Positions 1 through 6,169 of a DNA stretch of 7,322 nt are shown here, one piece after another. Within the stretch, counting starts at the first letter, position 1. Every line of letters begins with the position of its first letter. This DNA comes from RGIG2707 sp045600065 (GTDB lineage Bacteria > Bacillota > Clostridia > Peptostreptococcales > Anaerovoracaceae), in contig JAZRXE010000058.1 of NCBI GenBank assembly GCA_045600065.1, positions 1 to 7,322 on the forward strand. Reading direction: 5' to 3'. Position numbers and translations under genes: made by a program. Under the pieces are notes generated by a model, which did not search any database, was not told the origin of the DNA, and saw only the letters and a list, made by a program, of their open reading frames with translations.

Positions 1-1848
1 CGCTGCTTCGGGTTTCTGCGCAAAAGTATCGTTTTTATTCTGGTTTTCCTGAGCGCCGAAAGGAACATAGTCTTCCCTGGTAACGCCGAAGGGATCATCG
101 TTATTCTGACTTGACGAATTATCGAAAGGAGTGTAGTTTTCAAGACCTTTGAACGGATCTTCCGGCACTGCGCTTGACGGATTGCCGAAAAGACTGTCAA
201 GGTTCTCAAAACCGGCGAACGGATCTGCCGGCTTTGCAGCCTGTGCAGGTTCATATTCTACGGTATCGTCGTTATCAAAGGGGCCCTGCTTCGTCAAAAA
301 ATCTTTAGGACCTTTTCCTGCAGCGGTACGATCCTCAAAAGCTCTGACAGCTGACGGATCCGGCTTTGGGAATCTGCCAAGAAATCCTTCTGCCGTCTGC
401 GGGTTGTACTCGTTTAAAACGCCCCATTTAAATATCCCGTTTCTGTCTGCCTGGTATGTATCTGCCACATATTTTTCCAGGTCGTCCAGCGACGCGTTTT
501 CGAGACCGACAGGCGTCTGCAACTGATGCTGTCTGCTGACCTTTGTGATAAATTCAACATAATACCGGCTCAGATCGGCGGATGCTCCCCAGTAGCTTAC
601 ATCCTTCTCGTTTGCGTTGAACAGGGACTGGGCAATCTCCTTCAGATTTGCCAGATTCGTATTCTCGAAATTCTCGGGGATCTTGCTTGCATATGTTTTT
701 ATGAATTCGACATAGTGTCTCTTCAGGTCTGTTTCTTCGCCCCAGTTATACACCATGTCCGCGTCAGCTCCGGATTCAGACAGAACACGCTGCTTCAGAT
801 ACGGCAGGCTGCCTGCATACACTTCCGGCCCCGGTACGGCATTATTTCTGCTGTAATAATTTTCCATGCCCCGGATGAGGAATTCCTGCAGCTTGGTGTC
901 ATGATCCAGCCAGTCCGCAGTCTTTTTGGTGTGAACAAATCTTTCTGCTAATTTGCCGATCTCAAACTGAGAAAGATCCACCTGCTTAACCGGCTGCTGA
1001 GGAGCTGCATTGGCAGGTCGGGCGGCAGTCCTATCCGGCTGCTGAGGCGCTGCATTTGCAGTCCGGGCGGTAGTCCTATCCGGCTGCTGAGATGCTGTGT
1101 CTACATGCCGGGCCACAGTACTATCCTGCTGCCGGGGTGCTGTATATACCGGTTGCTGAGATGCCGTATTTGCAGGCTGAACCGCAGCCCTCTCCGGCTG
1201 CCGGGGTGCTGAGTTTACAGCCTGCTGAGATGCAGTCTTTACCTGCTGCCGGGGTTTTACCGCGCTTAATACGCCCCATTTGTAAACAGCGGACCGGTCC
1301 GTTTTCAGGTTGTTCGCAACGAAGGCTTCCATGTTTTCGAGGCTGGCGGTTTCCAGGCTCGCGGGAGCCACGCCCCCGTTTATGGCATACTGCTCCTTGA
1401 TATAAGCTCTGTAATACTGAGTCAGATCGTTTACGGAACCCCACTCATATACAGCCTGCGGCTCAACTCGGAGATTGTTTCGTCCCATGGCTTTGAGCGC
1501 GTCGAGCCCCAAACCGTCAACCTGCGGGGCAGTCCAGCCGTTGACAGCGCAGGTGTGCTTAATATACTCTCTGTAATAACGGGTCAGATCTTCATCCGCG
1601 TAACGCTTGAATACGTTTGCCCTTGCCGCATTAAAGTTTTCTTTTGCATATTCTTCGATCGCGTTCAGATCCCATTCGTATATTTCATTCAGTTTATCTG
1701 GATCCTTTTCTTTCAGCATCGCTGTAAGCGCCTTAAGATAATAAGCGGTCAGCTTGCTTTCAAAATCTTCCCATGCGGACAATAAGCCCCCGGTCATCTC
1801 ATTCACCTGAGGGTTGTTATTTGCTGTGTTGTTTCCGTTACCCGGCAT
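1..1848 (-). CDS. Large modular repeat protein of unknown function (N-terminal 616 residues; runs off the left edge)
   Basis: I do not recognise this family. The frame is open from an ATG at 1848 to base 1, giving 616 codons without a stop, so the C-terminus lies outside the window. A clean AAGGAG sits 5 nt before the ATG. There is no signal peptide or membrane segment, which suggests a cytosolic protein. Residues 77-196 and about 365-480 each hold tandem ~55-residue modules, with Y/K-W-G (136, 191; 369, 420, 475), then D-L-x-x-Y-Y-x-x-[YF]-I, then a Leu-rich helix-like stretch. Both arrays end alike, in D-R-x(3)-[YF]-K-W-G-V-L. A more divergent copy precedes each array (about 23-76 and 287-356). 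The arrays are joined by a Q/P/A/T-rich linker (197-286). After about 480 the chain looks disordered, with DPF-type motifs at 522, 542, 564, 585 and 607. The pattern suggests a scaffold or protein-binding role, but that is only inference. It is separated from the ABC operon by a terminator. Confidence 0.85.
   Translation of the reverse strand, partial: MPGNGNNTANNNPQVNEMTGGLLSAWEDFESKLTAYYLKALTAMLKEKDPDKLNEIYEWDLNAIEEYAKENFNAARANVFKRYADEDLTRYYREYIKHTCAVNGWTAPQVDGLGLDALKAMGRNNLRVEPQAVYEWGSVNDLTQYYRAYIKEQYAINGGVAPASLETASLENMEAFVANNLKTDRSAVYKWGVLSAVKPRQQVKTASQQAVNSAPRQPERAAVQPANTASQQPVYTAPRQQDSTVARHVDTASQQPDRTTARTANAAPQQPDRTAARPANAAPQQPVKQVDLSQFEIGKLAERFVHTKKTADWLDHDTKLQEFLIRGMENYYSRNNAVPGPEVYAGSLPYLKQRVLSESGADADMVYNWGEETDLKRHYVEFIKTYASKIPENFENTNLANLKEIAQSLFNANEKDVSYWGASADLSRYYVEFITKVSRQHQLQTPVGLENASLDDLEKYVADTYQADRNGIFKWGVLNEYNPQTAEGFLGRFPKPDPSAVRAFEDRTAAGKGPKDFLTKQGPFDNDDTVEYEPAQAAKPADPFAGFENLDSLFGNPSSAVPEDPFKGLENYTPFDNSSSQNNDDPFGVTREDYVPFGAQENQNKNDTFAQKPEAA
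991..1260 (-). repeat. In-gene tandem repeats (45-nt and 24-nt units) encoding a Q/P/A/T-rich linker
   Basis: Units of 45 nt lie at 991-1035, 1036-1080, 1081-1125 and 1150-1194. The first two match at 40 of 45 positions. Shorter related 24-nt units lie at 1126-1149, 1195-1218 and 1219-1242, with an 18-nt remnant at 1243-1260. Most units begin with CGGCTGCTGAG or a close variant on the plus strand. All unit lengths are multiples of three, so the reading frame is kept. The encoded 15-residue unit is of the type A-A-P-Q-Q-P-D-R-T-A-A-R-P-A-N (residues 197-286). This is a flexible linker between the two module arrays and is probably variable in length between strains. Confidence 0.85.
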
Positions 1849-1853
1849 TTTTT

Positions 1854-1859
1854 CTCCTT
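1854..1859 (-). promoter_or_regulatory. Ribosome binding site of the repeat-protein gene
   Basis: On the minus strand this reads AAGGAG, with a 5-nt A-rich spacer before the ATG at 1848. It is a near-consensus Shine-Dalgarno site. It fixes the start of a gene that would otherwise be easy to miss, because its stop codon lies outside the window. Confidence 0.85.
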
Positions 1860-1902
1860 ATGATGTTTTATGACAATCTGCTTTAGGTCTCTGGTATAGC
1901 CT

Positions 1903-1988
1903 GCGAAATGATAGTTTTTCGCTTGCGGCGGCAGATACCGCCTTGTTTTTTCAGATCCGCGATCTGAAAAGTGCAGAGCTTTCAGCTC
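1903..1988 (-). promoter_or_regulatory. Structured 5' leader: four consecutive hairpins upstream of the repeat-protein gene
   Basis: Read on the minus strand from 5' to 3' there are four inverted repeats. GAGCT/AGCTC has a 3-nt loop (1976-1988). TTTTCAGATC/GATCTGAAAA is a perfect 10-bp stem with a 3-nt loop (1948-1970). GGCGG/CCGCC has a 6-nt loop (1927-1942). GCGAAA/TTTCGC has an 8-nt loop (1903-1922). None is followed by a T-run, so they are not ordinary terminators. They end about 55 nt before the start codon. I recognise no known riboswitch. A structured leader, a cis-regulatory RNA or a set of protein-binding palindromes are all possible. Confidence 0.5.
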
Positions 1989-2049
1989 CGTTCAAATCTA
2001 ACACGCTCAGCGGATCAAATAAGTTTCAGTACAATTAATACTCTACAGT

Positions 2050-2078
2050 AAAATATACCTTTCTTCAACGATTTGCAA
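2050..2078 (-). promoter_or_regulatory. Possible promoter of the repeat-protein gene
   Basis: On the minus strand TTGCAA (2073-2078) is followed 17 nt later by TATTTT (2050-2055); TATATT (2052-2057) is an overlapping alternative with a 15-nt spacer. The region is AT-rich and lies about 200 nt upstream of the gene. A transcript from here would include all four leader hairpins. The match to the sigma-A consensus is only fair. Confidence 0.3.
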
Positions 2079-2139
2079 TGATTTGAAGGAGCACAGATAC
2101 ATATAGGCGTGAGAGGGAAAACAGAAGATCCCGTGATCC

Positions 2140-2186
2140 CCGTCATGGCAGTGCCCGAAGCACCCGGCTGCAGCCGGACCATGCGG
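2140..2186. other. Three-way-junction-like inverted repeat (possible structured RNA)
   Basis: An outer stem, CCG-T-CATGG (2140-2148) with CCATGCGG (2179-2186), pairs over 8 bp with one bulged T. It encloses two adjacent hairpins: GTGC/GCAC with a 5-nt loop (2151-2163) and the perfect 14-nt palindrome CCGGCTGCAGCCGG (2164-2177). The fold can be drawn on either strand. It lies between the ABC-operon terminator and the likely promoter of the repeat-protein gene, so whether it is transcribed is unclear. It has no T-run and no match to an RNA family that I recognise. Confidence 0.45.
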
Positions 2187-2205
2187 CAAATACTTTTATA
2201 TATAC

Positions 2206-2253
2206 AAAAAGAAGGGCCCTGAGCCCGAAAGCTCCCGGTCCTCCTTTGTTTTT
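2206..2253 (-). terminator. Rho-independent terminator of the ABC exporter operon (probably bidirectional)
   Basis: The inner stem is GAGC (2221-2224) with GCTC (2231-2234), over the loop CCGAAA. Below a 2x2 mismatch, AGGGCC (2213-2218) pairs with GGTCCT (2237-2242), including one G-T wobble. The stem then continues into A/T pairs out to 2208/2247. On the minus strand it is followed by TTTTT (2210-2206), about 45 nt after the exporter stop codon. A T-rich tract on the plus side (2245-2253) would allow function in both directions. A weaker hairpin followed by a T-run lies at about 2254-2286. Confidence 0.75.
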
Positions 2254-2295
2254 AAGGAGTGGCATCGCAGCCCCTGCTTTTTTATTTACAGAGTA

Positions 2296-4266
2296 TTACG
2301 CCGTTTTGCCGGTATAAAGCTGATAGTATCTGCCCTTCTGCTCGATAAGATCGTCGTGGTCTCCGCGCTCTATTATATGTCCCTTCTCGATGACCATAAT
2401 GGCATTGGAGTTCTGTACCGTGGACAGCCTGTGGGCGATGACGAATACCGTGCGCCCTTCCATCAGCCTGTCCATACCGGCCTGGATCAGGGCTTCGGTC
2501 CTGGTATCTATGCTGCTGGTGGCCTCGTCCAGTATCATCACCGGAGGATCAGCAACAGCGCAGCGCGCTATAGACAGCAGCTGGCACTGCCCCTGGGAAA
2601 GCTGGCTTCCGGTGCCGGAGATCACGGTATTGTAGCCGTCGGGCAGCTTGCTTATAAAGCTGTCTGCGTTGGCCAGCCTGGCGGCAGCCATGACCTCTTC
2701 ATCGGTGGCATCCAGCCTGCCGTAGCGTATATTGTCCATGATAGTGCCTGTAAACAGGTTTACATCCTGAAGCACCATGCCCAGAGATCTTCGCAGATCG
2801 TCCTTTCTTATCTTCTTGATATCTATGCCGTCGTAGGTTATGGTTCCGTCGGTGATATCGTAGAATCTGTTGATCAGGTTTGTGATGGTGGTCTTGCCCG
2901 CGCCGGTGGAGCCGACAAAGGCTATCTTCTGACCGGGCTTTGCAAACAGATTGATATCGTACAGTATCTGGTGATCGGGCACGTAGCCGAAATCCACATC
3001 CTTAAAGCGCACATCTCCTCTGAGTCTTGTAAGCTCGAAGCTTCCGTCAGCCTTCGTTTCCTTCCAGGCCCAGATACCGGTATGCTCCTCGCACTGGCAG
3101 AGCACGCCATAAGAGTCTTCCGAGGCATTTACCAGAACTATGGAACCCTCGTCGGCCTCGGAGGGAAGATCCATCATGTCGAACACACGCTGGGCTCCAG
3201 CCAGAGCCATGACCACTGAATTGATCTGCTGGGAGATCTGGTTCACGGGGTGAGAAAAGCTCCTGCTCAGAGACAGGAATGAAGCTATGGTGCCAAGACT
3301 CATGCTTATCTTTCCCGTAATGGCGAAGTAGCCTCCGGCAACGGCGATTATCACGTACTGGATATTGCCCAGGTTGCCCATGATGGGGCCGAGTATGCTG
3401 GAATAGATATTTGCCTTGGTGGTGACCTTGCGCAGGTTCTCGGATTTTTCGTCGAACTCGGCTATGGTCTCATCCTCGTGGCAGAAGACCTTGATCACCT
3501 TCTGTCCGTTGATCATCTCTTCCGTGTAGCCGTTCACATCGCCTATGACAGCCTGACGCAGCCTAAAATTCTTCGCGGAAATGCCGCCCAGGGTAATTGT
3601 CACCTTGTACATGATGAATACCGTCACCAGCTCCACTGCTGTGAGTCCGGGGCTGAGCTTGACCATAGCCGTGAATACGGACACTATGGTGAGCAGAGAG
3701 GATATCACCTGGGGGATGCTGTTGTTGAGCACCTGCTGCATGGAGCTTACGTCGTTTGTGAAGCGGGACATTACATCGCCGAAGGAATTGTTGTCAAAGA
3801 AGGATACAGGCAGCTTCTGCATTGCCGCAAAAAGATCGGTCCTGATATCCCTGAGTATGCCTCTGGCTATCCTTGCCATGATTATATTCTGGCTGAAGCT
3901 GGTTATGATACCGGCGCCGAAAATAACGGCTATGCTGCTCAAGGTGACGACAAGACCGCTGAAATCCGGTTCGTCCATGCCTATGATATTTGCGATATCC
4001 ACATCGATAAGCGTTCCCAGGAAAAGCGAGGACCGCACGCTTACATAGGCGTTCATGGCCATGCAGCCCATGGCTATGAAGAACATTATCATGTAGTGCC
4101 TGTTGAAATAGCTGAACAGTCTCTTTAGCTGCTTGCCTGTGTCTTTTTCGATGTGTATCTTGCCGCCCGCAGCTCCGCCGGGGCCGTGTCCTCCCCTGCC
4201 GGGGCCTCTTCCGGGGCCTCCCTGTCCTCTCATCTGAGGAGACTGATTTCCGTTATTTTGGGGCAT
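2296..4266 (-). CDS. Heterodimeric ABC exporter subunit with canonical catalytic Glu and degenerate signature (TM288/BmrD-like), 656 aa
   Basis: This is a half-transporter with a type-1 exporter membrane domain (six helices, about residues 57-340) followed by an ATPase domain (about 417-656). Visible motifs are Walker A G-S-T-G-A-G-K-T (452-459), Q-loop Q500, Walker B M-I-L-D-E (577-581) with catalytic E581, and H-switch H612. The signature is the non-canonical L-S-Q-G-Q (556-560), as in the second subunit of heterodimeric exporters of the TM287/288 and BmrCD type. The next residue is Cys561, where Arg is usual. I chose the start at 4266, not an in-frame ATG at 4317, because GGGAGGTGA lies 5 nt before it and the upstream start lies deep within the partner gene. 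The N-terminus is Gly/Arg/Pro-rich (about 12-36). A ~45-residue insert (about 370-415) lies between the two domains. The ATG overlaps the partner's stop by 14 bp, so translation is probably coupled. The substrate is unknown; drug or lipid-like molecules are usual for the family. Confidence 0.93.
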   Translation of the reverse strand: MPQNNGNQSPQMRGQGGPGRGPGRGGHGPGGAAGGKIHIEKDTGKQLKRLFSYFNRHYMIMFFIAMGCMAMNAYVSVRSSLFLGTLIDVDIANIIGMDEPDFSGLVVTLSSIAVIFGAGIITSFSQNIIMARIARGILRDIRTDLFAAMQKLPVSFFDNNSFGDVMSRFTNDVSSMQQVLNNSIPQVISSLLTIVSVFTAMVKLSPGLTAVELVTVFIMYKVTITLGGISAKNFRLRQAVIGDVNGYTEEMINGQKVIKVFCHEDETIAEFDEKSENLRKVTTKANIYSSILGPIMGNLGNIQYVIIAVAGGYFAITGKISMSLGTIASFLSLSRSFSHPVNQISQQINSVVMALAGAQRVFDMMDLPSEADEGSIVLVNASEDSYGVLCQCEEHTGIWAWKETKADGSFELTRLRGDVRFKDVDFGYVPDHQILYDINLFAKPGQKIAFVGSTGAGKTTITNLINRFYDITDGTITYDGIDIKKIRKDDLRRSLGMVLQDVNLFTGTIMDNIRYGRLDATDEEVMAAARLANADSFISKLPDGYNTVISGTGSQLSQGQCQLLSIARCAVADPPVMILDEATSSIDTRTEALIQAGMDRLMEGRTVFVIAHRLSTVQNSNAIMVIEKGHIIERGDHDDLIEQKGRYYQLYTGKTA

Positions 4267-5986
4267 CGAAGTCACCTCCCTTGGTCTGAGATTCATAAAC
4301 CTCACGGTAAATCGCATTGTTTTCCAGCAGCTCCTCGTGAGTACCTGTACCGTTGATCTTTCCGTCGTCCAGCACTATGATCCTGTCCGCGTCGCGGACG
4401 GAGGATATGCGCTGGGCTATGATGATCTTGGTAGTATCGGGCAGATCCTCGCGGAAGGCCTGCCTGATAAGGCTTTCCGTGTGGGTATCCACAGCGGAGG
4501 TGGAGTCGTCCAGGATCAGAATCCGGGGCTTGGCGATAAGAGCTCTGGCTATGCACAAACGCTGGCGCTGGCCGCCGGAGACATTGGTGCCGCCCTGCTC
4601 TATCCAGTAATCGTAGCCGCCCTCGAATTTTTCTATGAAGCTGTCCGCCTGAGCATGCCTGCATGCCTGCTGCATTTCCTCCATGGTGGCGTCAGCCTTG
4701 CCCCAGCGCAGATTGTCTGCGACTGTTCCGCTGAACAGTATGTTCTTCTGGAGCACCATGGCAACGTTCTCTCGGAGAACAGTCATGTCGAGATCTCTGA
4801 CGTCGCTACCGCCTACCATTACACTGCCGCTGCGAACATCGTAAAGCCTGGGTATAAGCTGCACAAGGCTTGTTTTGCCCGAGCCCGTGCCTCCCAGTAT
4901 GCCTACAGTCTCTCCGGATTTTATGCTGATATTGATATCCTCCAGGCAGTCCTTGGACTGACCGTAGCCGAAGTACACATGATCGAATTCAATGGATCCG
5001 TCCTCAAGTACGGTAACGGGATCCTGACAGTTTGCTATGTCGGGCTCCTCATCAAGGACCTGAACGATGCGGTCGGCTGCAGCCTTGCCGTTGTTGAGCA
5101 TAAGCACTATGCCCGCGAACATCATAAGGCTGGACAGTATCTGCATTATGTACTGGAAAACGCTCATCAGCTGGCCTGTTGTCAGGTCTCCGTAAACGAT
5201 GTGATGGGCGCCGTACCAGGAGATCAGCATCATGCAGGCGTACATGCAAAGCTGCATCACGGGGCTCATAAAGGCCATTCTGGTATTGGTCCTGACGCCT
5301 ATGTCATAAAGATCCTTATTGGCCTTGCCGAACTTTTCTTCTTCCTTATCTTCTCTGACGAAGGCCTTGACCACCCTGATCCCTCTGATGTTTTCCTGGA
5401 TGACGGCATTGAGGCCGTCCACCATATCGAACATTCTGCGGAACAAAGGCGCGGCTCCGCCCATGATTATTATCATTCCCGCGGCAAGGAAGGGTGTCAC
5501 GTAAAGGAATATCTTTGCCAGATCGGGGCTGGTGCGGAATGCCATTATAAGGGCAAAGATCAGCATGCCGGGTGCTCTGAAAGCCATGCGAAGCACCATC
5601 ATGAAGGCCATCTGCACATTGGTGACGTCTGTGGTCGTCCTGGTGACCAGTCCGGCAGTGGAGAATTTGTCGATGTTGGAAAATGAGAAGGACTGTATGT
5701 GATGGTAGAGCTCCAGTCTCAGGTTGTTTGCAAATCCGGCGGATGCGATGGTGGAGACCACTGCGGCCAGGGCGCCGCAGGCCAGACTGCACATGGCCAT
5801 CAGCAGCAGCTTCAGACCCACCGCCTTGATGACTTCCATGTTTCCGGCTTTTACTCCCAGATCCACAAGATCCGCCATGTAGTATGGGATGAGCACTTCA
5901 AATGCCACCTCGCCCATCATAAAGACAGGCGACAGAATGGCATAGATCTTGTATTCTCCCACACAAGATGCCAGTTTTTTTAACAT
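4253..5986 (-). CDS. Heterodimeric ABC exporter subunit with degenerate ATPase site (TM287/BmrC-like), 577 aa
   Basis: This is the first gene of the operon and the partner of the subunit just downstream. The membrane domain has six predicted helices (about residues 15-37, 57-82, 127-152, 158-180, 238-262 and 272-298). The ATPase domain (about 330-570) has Walker A G-G-T-G-S-G-K-T (365-372), Q-loop Q413 and a canonical signature V-S-G-G-Q (469-473). Its Walker B is I-L-I-L-D-D (489-494), with Asp494 where the catalytic Glu belongs, and the H-switch is Gln525 (I-A-Q-R-I-S-S-V) instead of His. In this family that marks the subunit whose own nucleotide site is degenerate, while its intact signature completes the active site on the partner. 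The length is normal. The start codon has only a weak upstream G-A-G-G, about 12 nt away, but M-L-K-K-L fits the usual N-terminus. I see no regulator gene next to it. Confidence 0.93.
   Translation of the reverse strand: MLKKLASCVGEYKIYAILSPVFMMGEVAFEVLIPYYMADLVDLGVKAGNMEVIKAVGLKLLLMAMCSLACGALAAVVSTIASAGFANNLRLELYHHIQSFSFSNIDKFSTAGLVTRTTTDVTNVQMAFMMVLRMAFRAPGMLIFALIMAFRTSPDLAKIFLYVTPFLAAGMIIIMGGAAPLFRRMFDMVDGLNAVIQENIRGIRVVKAFVREDKEEEKFGKANKDLYDIGVRTNTRMAFMSPVMQLCMYACMMLISWYGAHHIVYGDLTTGQLMSVFQYIMQILSSLMMFAGIVLMLNNGKAAADRIVQVLDEEPDIANCQDPVTVLEDGSIEFDHVYFGYGQSKDCLEDINISIKSGETVGILGGTGSGKTSLVQLIPRLYDVRSGSVMVGGSDVRDLDMTVLRENVAMVLQKNILFSGTVADNLRWGKADATMEEMQQACRHAQADSFIEKFEGGYDYWIEQGGTNVSGGQRQRLCIARALIAKPRILILDDSTSAVDTHTESLIRQAFREDLPDTTKIIIAQRISSVRDADRIIVLDDGKINGTGTHEELLENNAIYREVYESQTKGGDFDAPK
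4272..4280 (-). promoter_or_regulatory. Strong ribosome binding site inside the end of the upstream exporter gene
   Basis: On the minus strand this reads GGGAGGTGA, ending 5 nt before the ATG at 4266. It lies inside the last codons of the upstream exporter gene (its Gly-Gly-Asp). It sets the start of the second subunit and supports coupled translation of the pair in similar amounts. Confidence 0.88.
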
Positions 5987-5992
5987 TTAATC

Positions 5993-6022
5993 TTGTCAAC
6001 CTCGCTTAAACTATGCTATATT
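5993..6022 (+). promoter_or_regulatory. Possible sigma-A promoter for the ModA-like lipoprotein gene
   Basis: TTGTCA (5993-5998) and TATATT (6017-6022) are separated by 18 nt. They lie in the divergent intergenic region about 150 nt before the lipoprotein start. This is the best -35/-10 pair on the plus strand here. A consensus-like TATAAT also lies at about 6149-6154, but it is too close to the ribosome binding site and has no good -35. The promoter of the divergent exporter operon must also lie in this region, but I cannot place it with confidence. Confidence 0.4.
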
Positions 6023-6051
6023 TACTTTGCTATTTTACATTGACCGGAGTC

Positions 6052-6090
6052 CATTCTCAATACTGAGAGTGTTCTTTTCGTTTTATTTTT
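6052..6090 (+). terminator. Hairpin plus T-rich tract in the lipoprotein gene leader (possible attenuator)
   Basis: CATTCTCA (6052-6059) pairs with TGAGAGTG (6064-6071), giving 8 bp with one G-T wobble and the loop ATAC. It is followed by a T-rich tract interrupted by C, G and A (6072-6090). No plus-strand gene lies upstream inside the window. If transcription starts at the promoter just upstream, this would act inside the leader as an attenuator. The stem is AT-rich and only moderately stable. Confidence 0.35.
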
Positions 6091-6169
6091 GATAGCCATT
6101 CACTTGATTTGTTTTACATACACAATACAACACGAATTTACAGACATTTATAATAGAGGTCCTTTAAAA

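Larger units (their letters stand above)
1849..2295. other. Intergenic region without a gene (447 bp)
   Basis: I see no credible coding sequence on either strand. From right to left it holds a weak hairpin and the exporter-operon terminator, an AT-rich stretch, the three-way-junction-like repeat, the likely promoter of the repeat-protein gene, and the four-hairpin leader. A direct repeat of GATTTG flanks the candidate -35 (about 2070-2085). No tRNA-like or rRNA-like sequence is present. Confidence 0.7.

Noticed and set aside
1..320. Reading the D-P-F motifs as eukaryotic clathrin-adaptor (AP2) binding motifs of an effector
   Set aside because: The motif matches by letters only. The protein has no secretion signal and the window gives no hint of an intracellular lifestyle.
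991..1260. CRISPR-like array
   Set aside because: The repeats are directly adjacent with no unique spacers, keep the reading frame and lie inside a gene.
1121..1444. Minus-strand 107-codon frame within the repeat-protein gene
   Set aside because: It lies in a different frame from the continuous 616-codon gene and only reflects the tandem repeat in shifted frame.
149..1785. Plus-strand frames (149-526, 526-951, 1092-1400, 1555-1785) opposite the repeat-protein gene
   Set aside because: The minus-strand frame is continuous over 616 codons, has protein-level repeats and a strong ribosome binding site; the plus-strand products look random.
1984..2010. tRNA T-loop-like GTTCAAATC
   Set aside because: The flanks do not form the 5-bp T-stem and no acceptor or anticodon arm can be drawn.
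2356..4128. Long plus-strand open frames (2356-3219, 3478-4128, 3581-4048) opposite the second exporter gene
   Set aside because: They are shadows of a well-supported gene and have no recognisable domain.
4267..4317. Upstream in-frame start for exporter subunit 2 at 4317
   Set aside because: It would extend the overlap into the partner gene and has no good ribosome binding site; the ATG at 4266 has GGGAGGTGA at 5 nt.
4337..5686. 449-codon plus-strand open frame opposite the first exporter gene
   Set aside because: It is antisense to a gene with all ABC motifs. Its His/Tyr/Gly-rich product, lack of any domain and lack of a ribosome binding site mark it as a codon-bias shadow.
6089..6169. Upstream in-frame start for the lipoprotein at 6089
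   Set aside because: It would add 27 residues before a textbook lipoprotein signal peptide and would start in the T-rich tract without a ribosome binding site.
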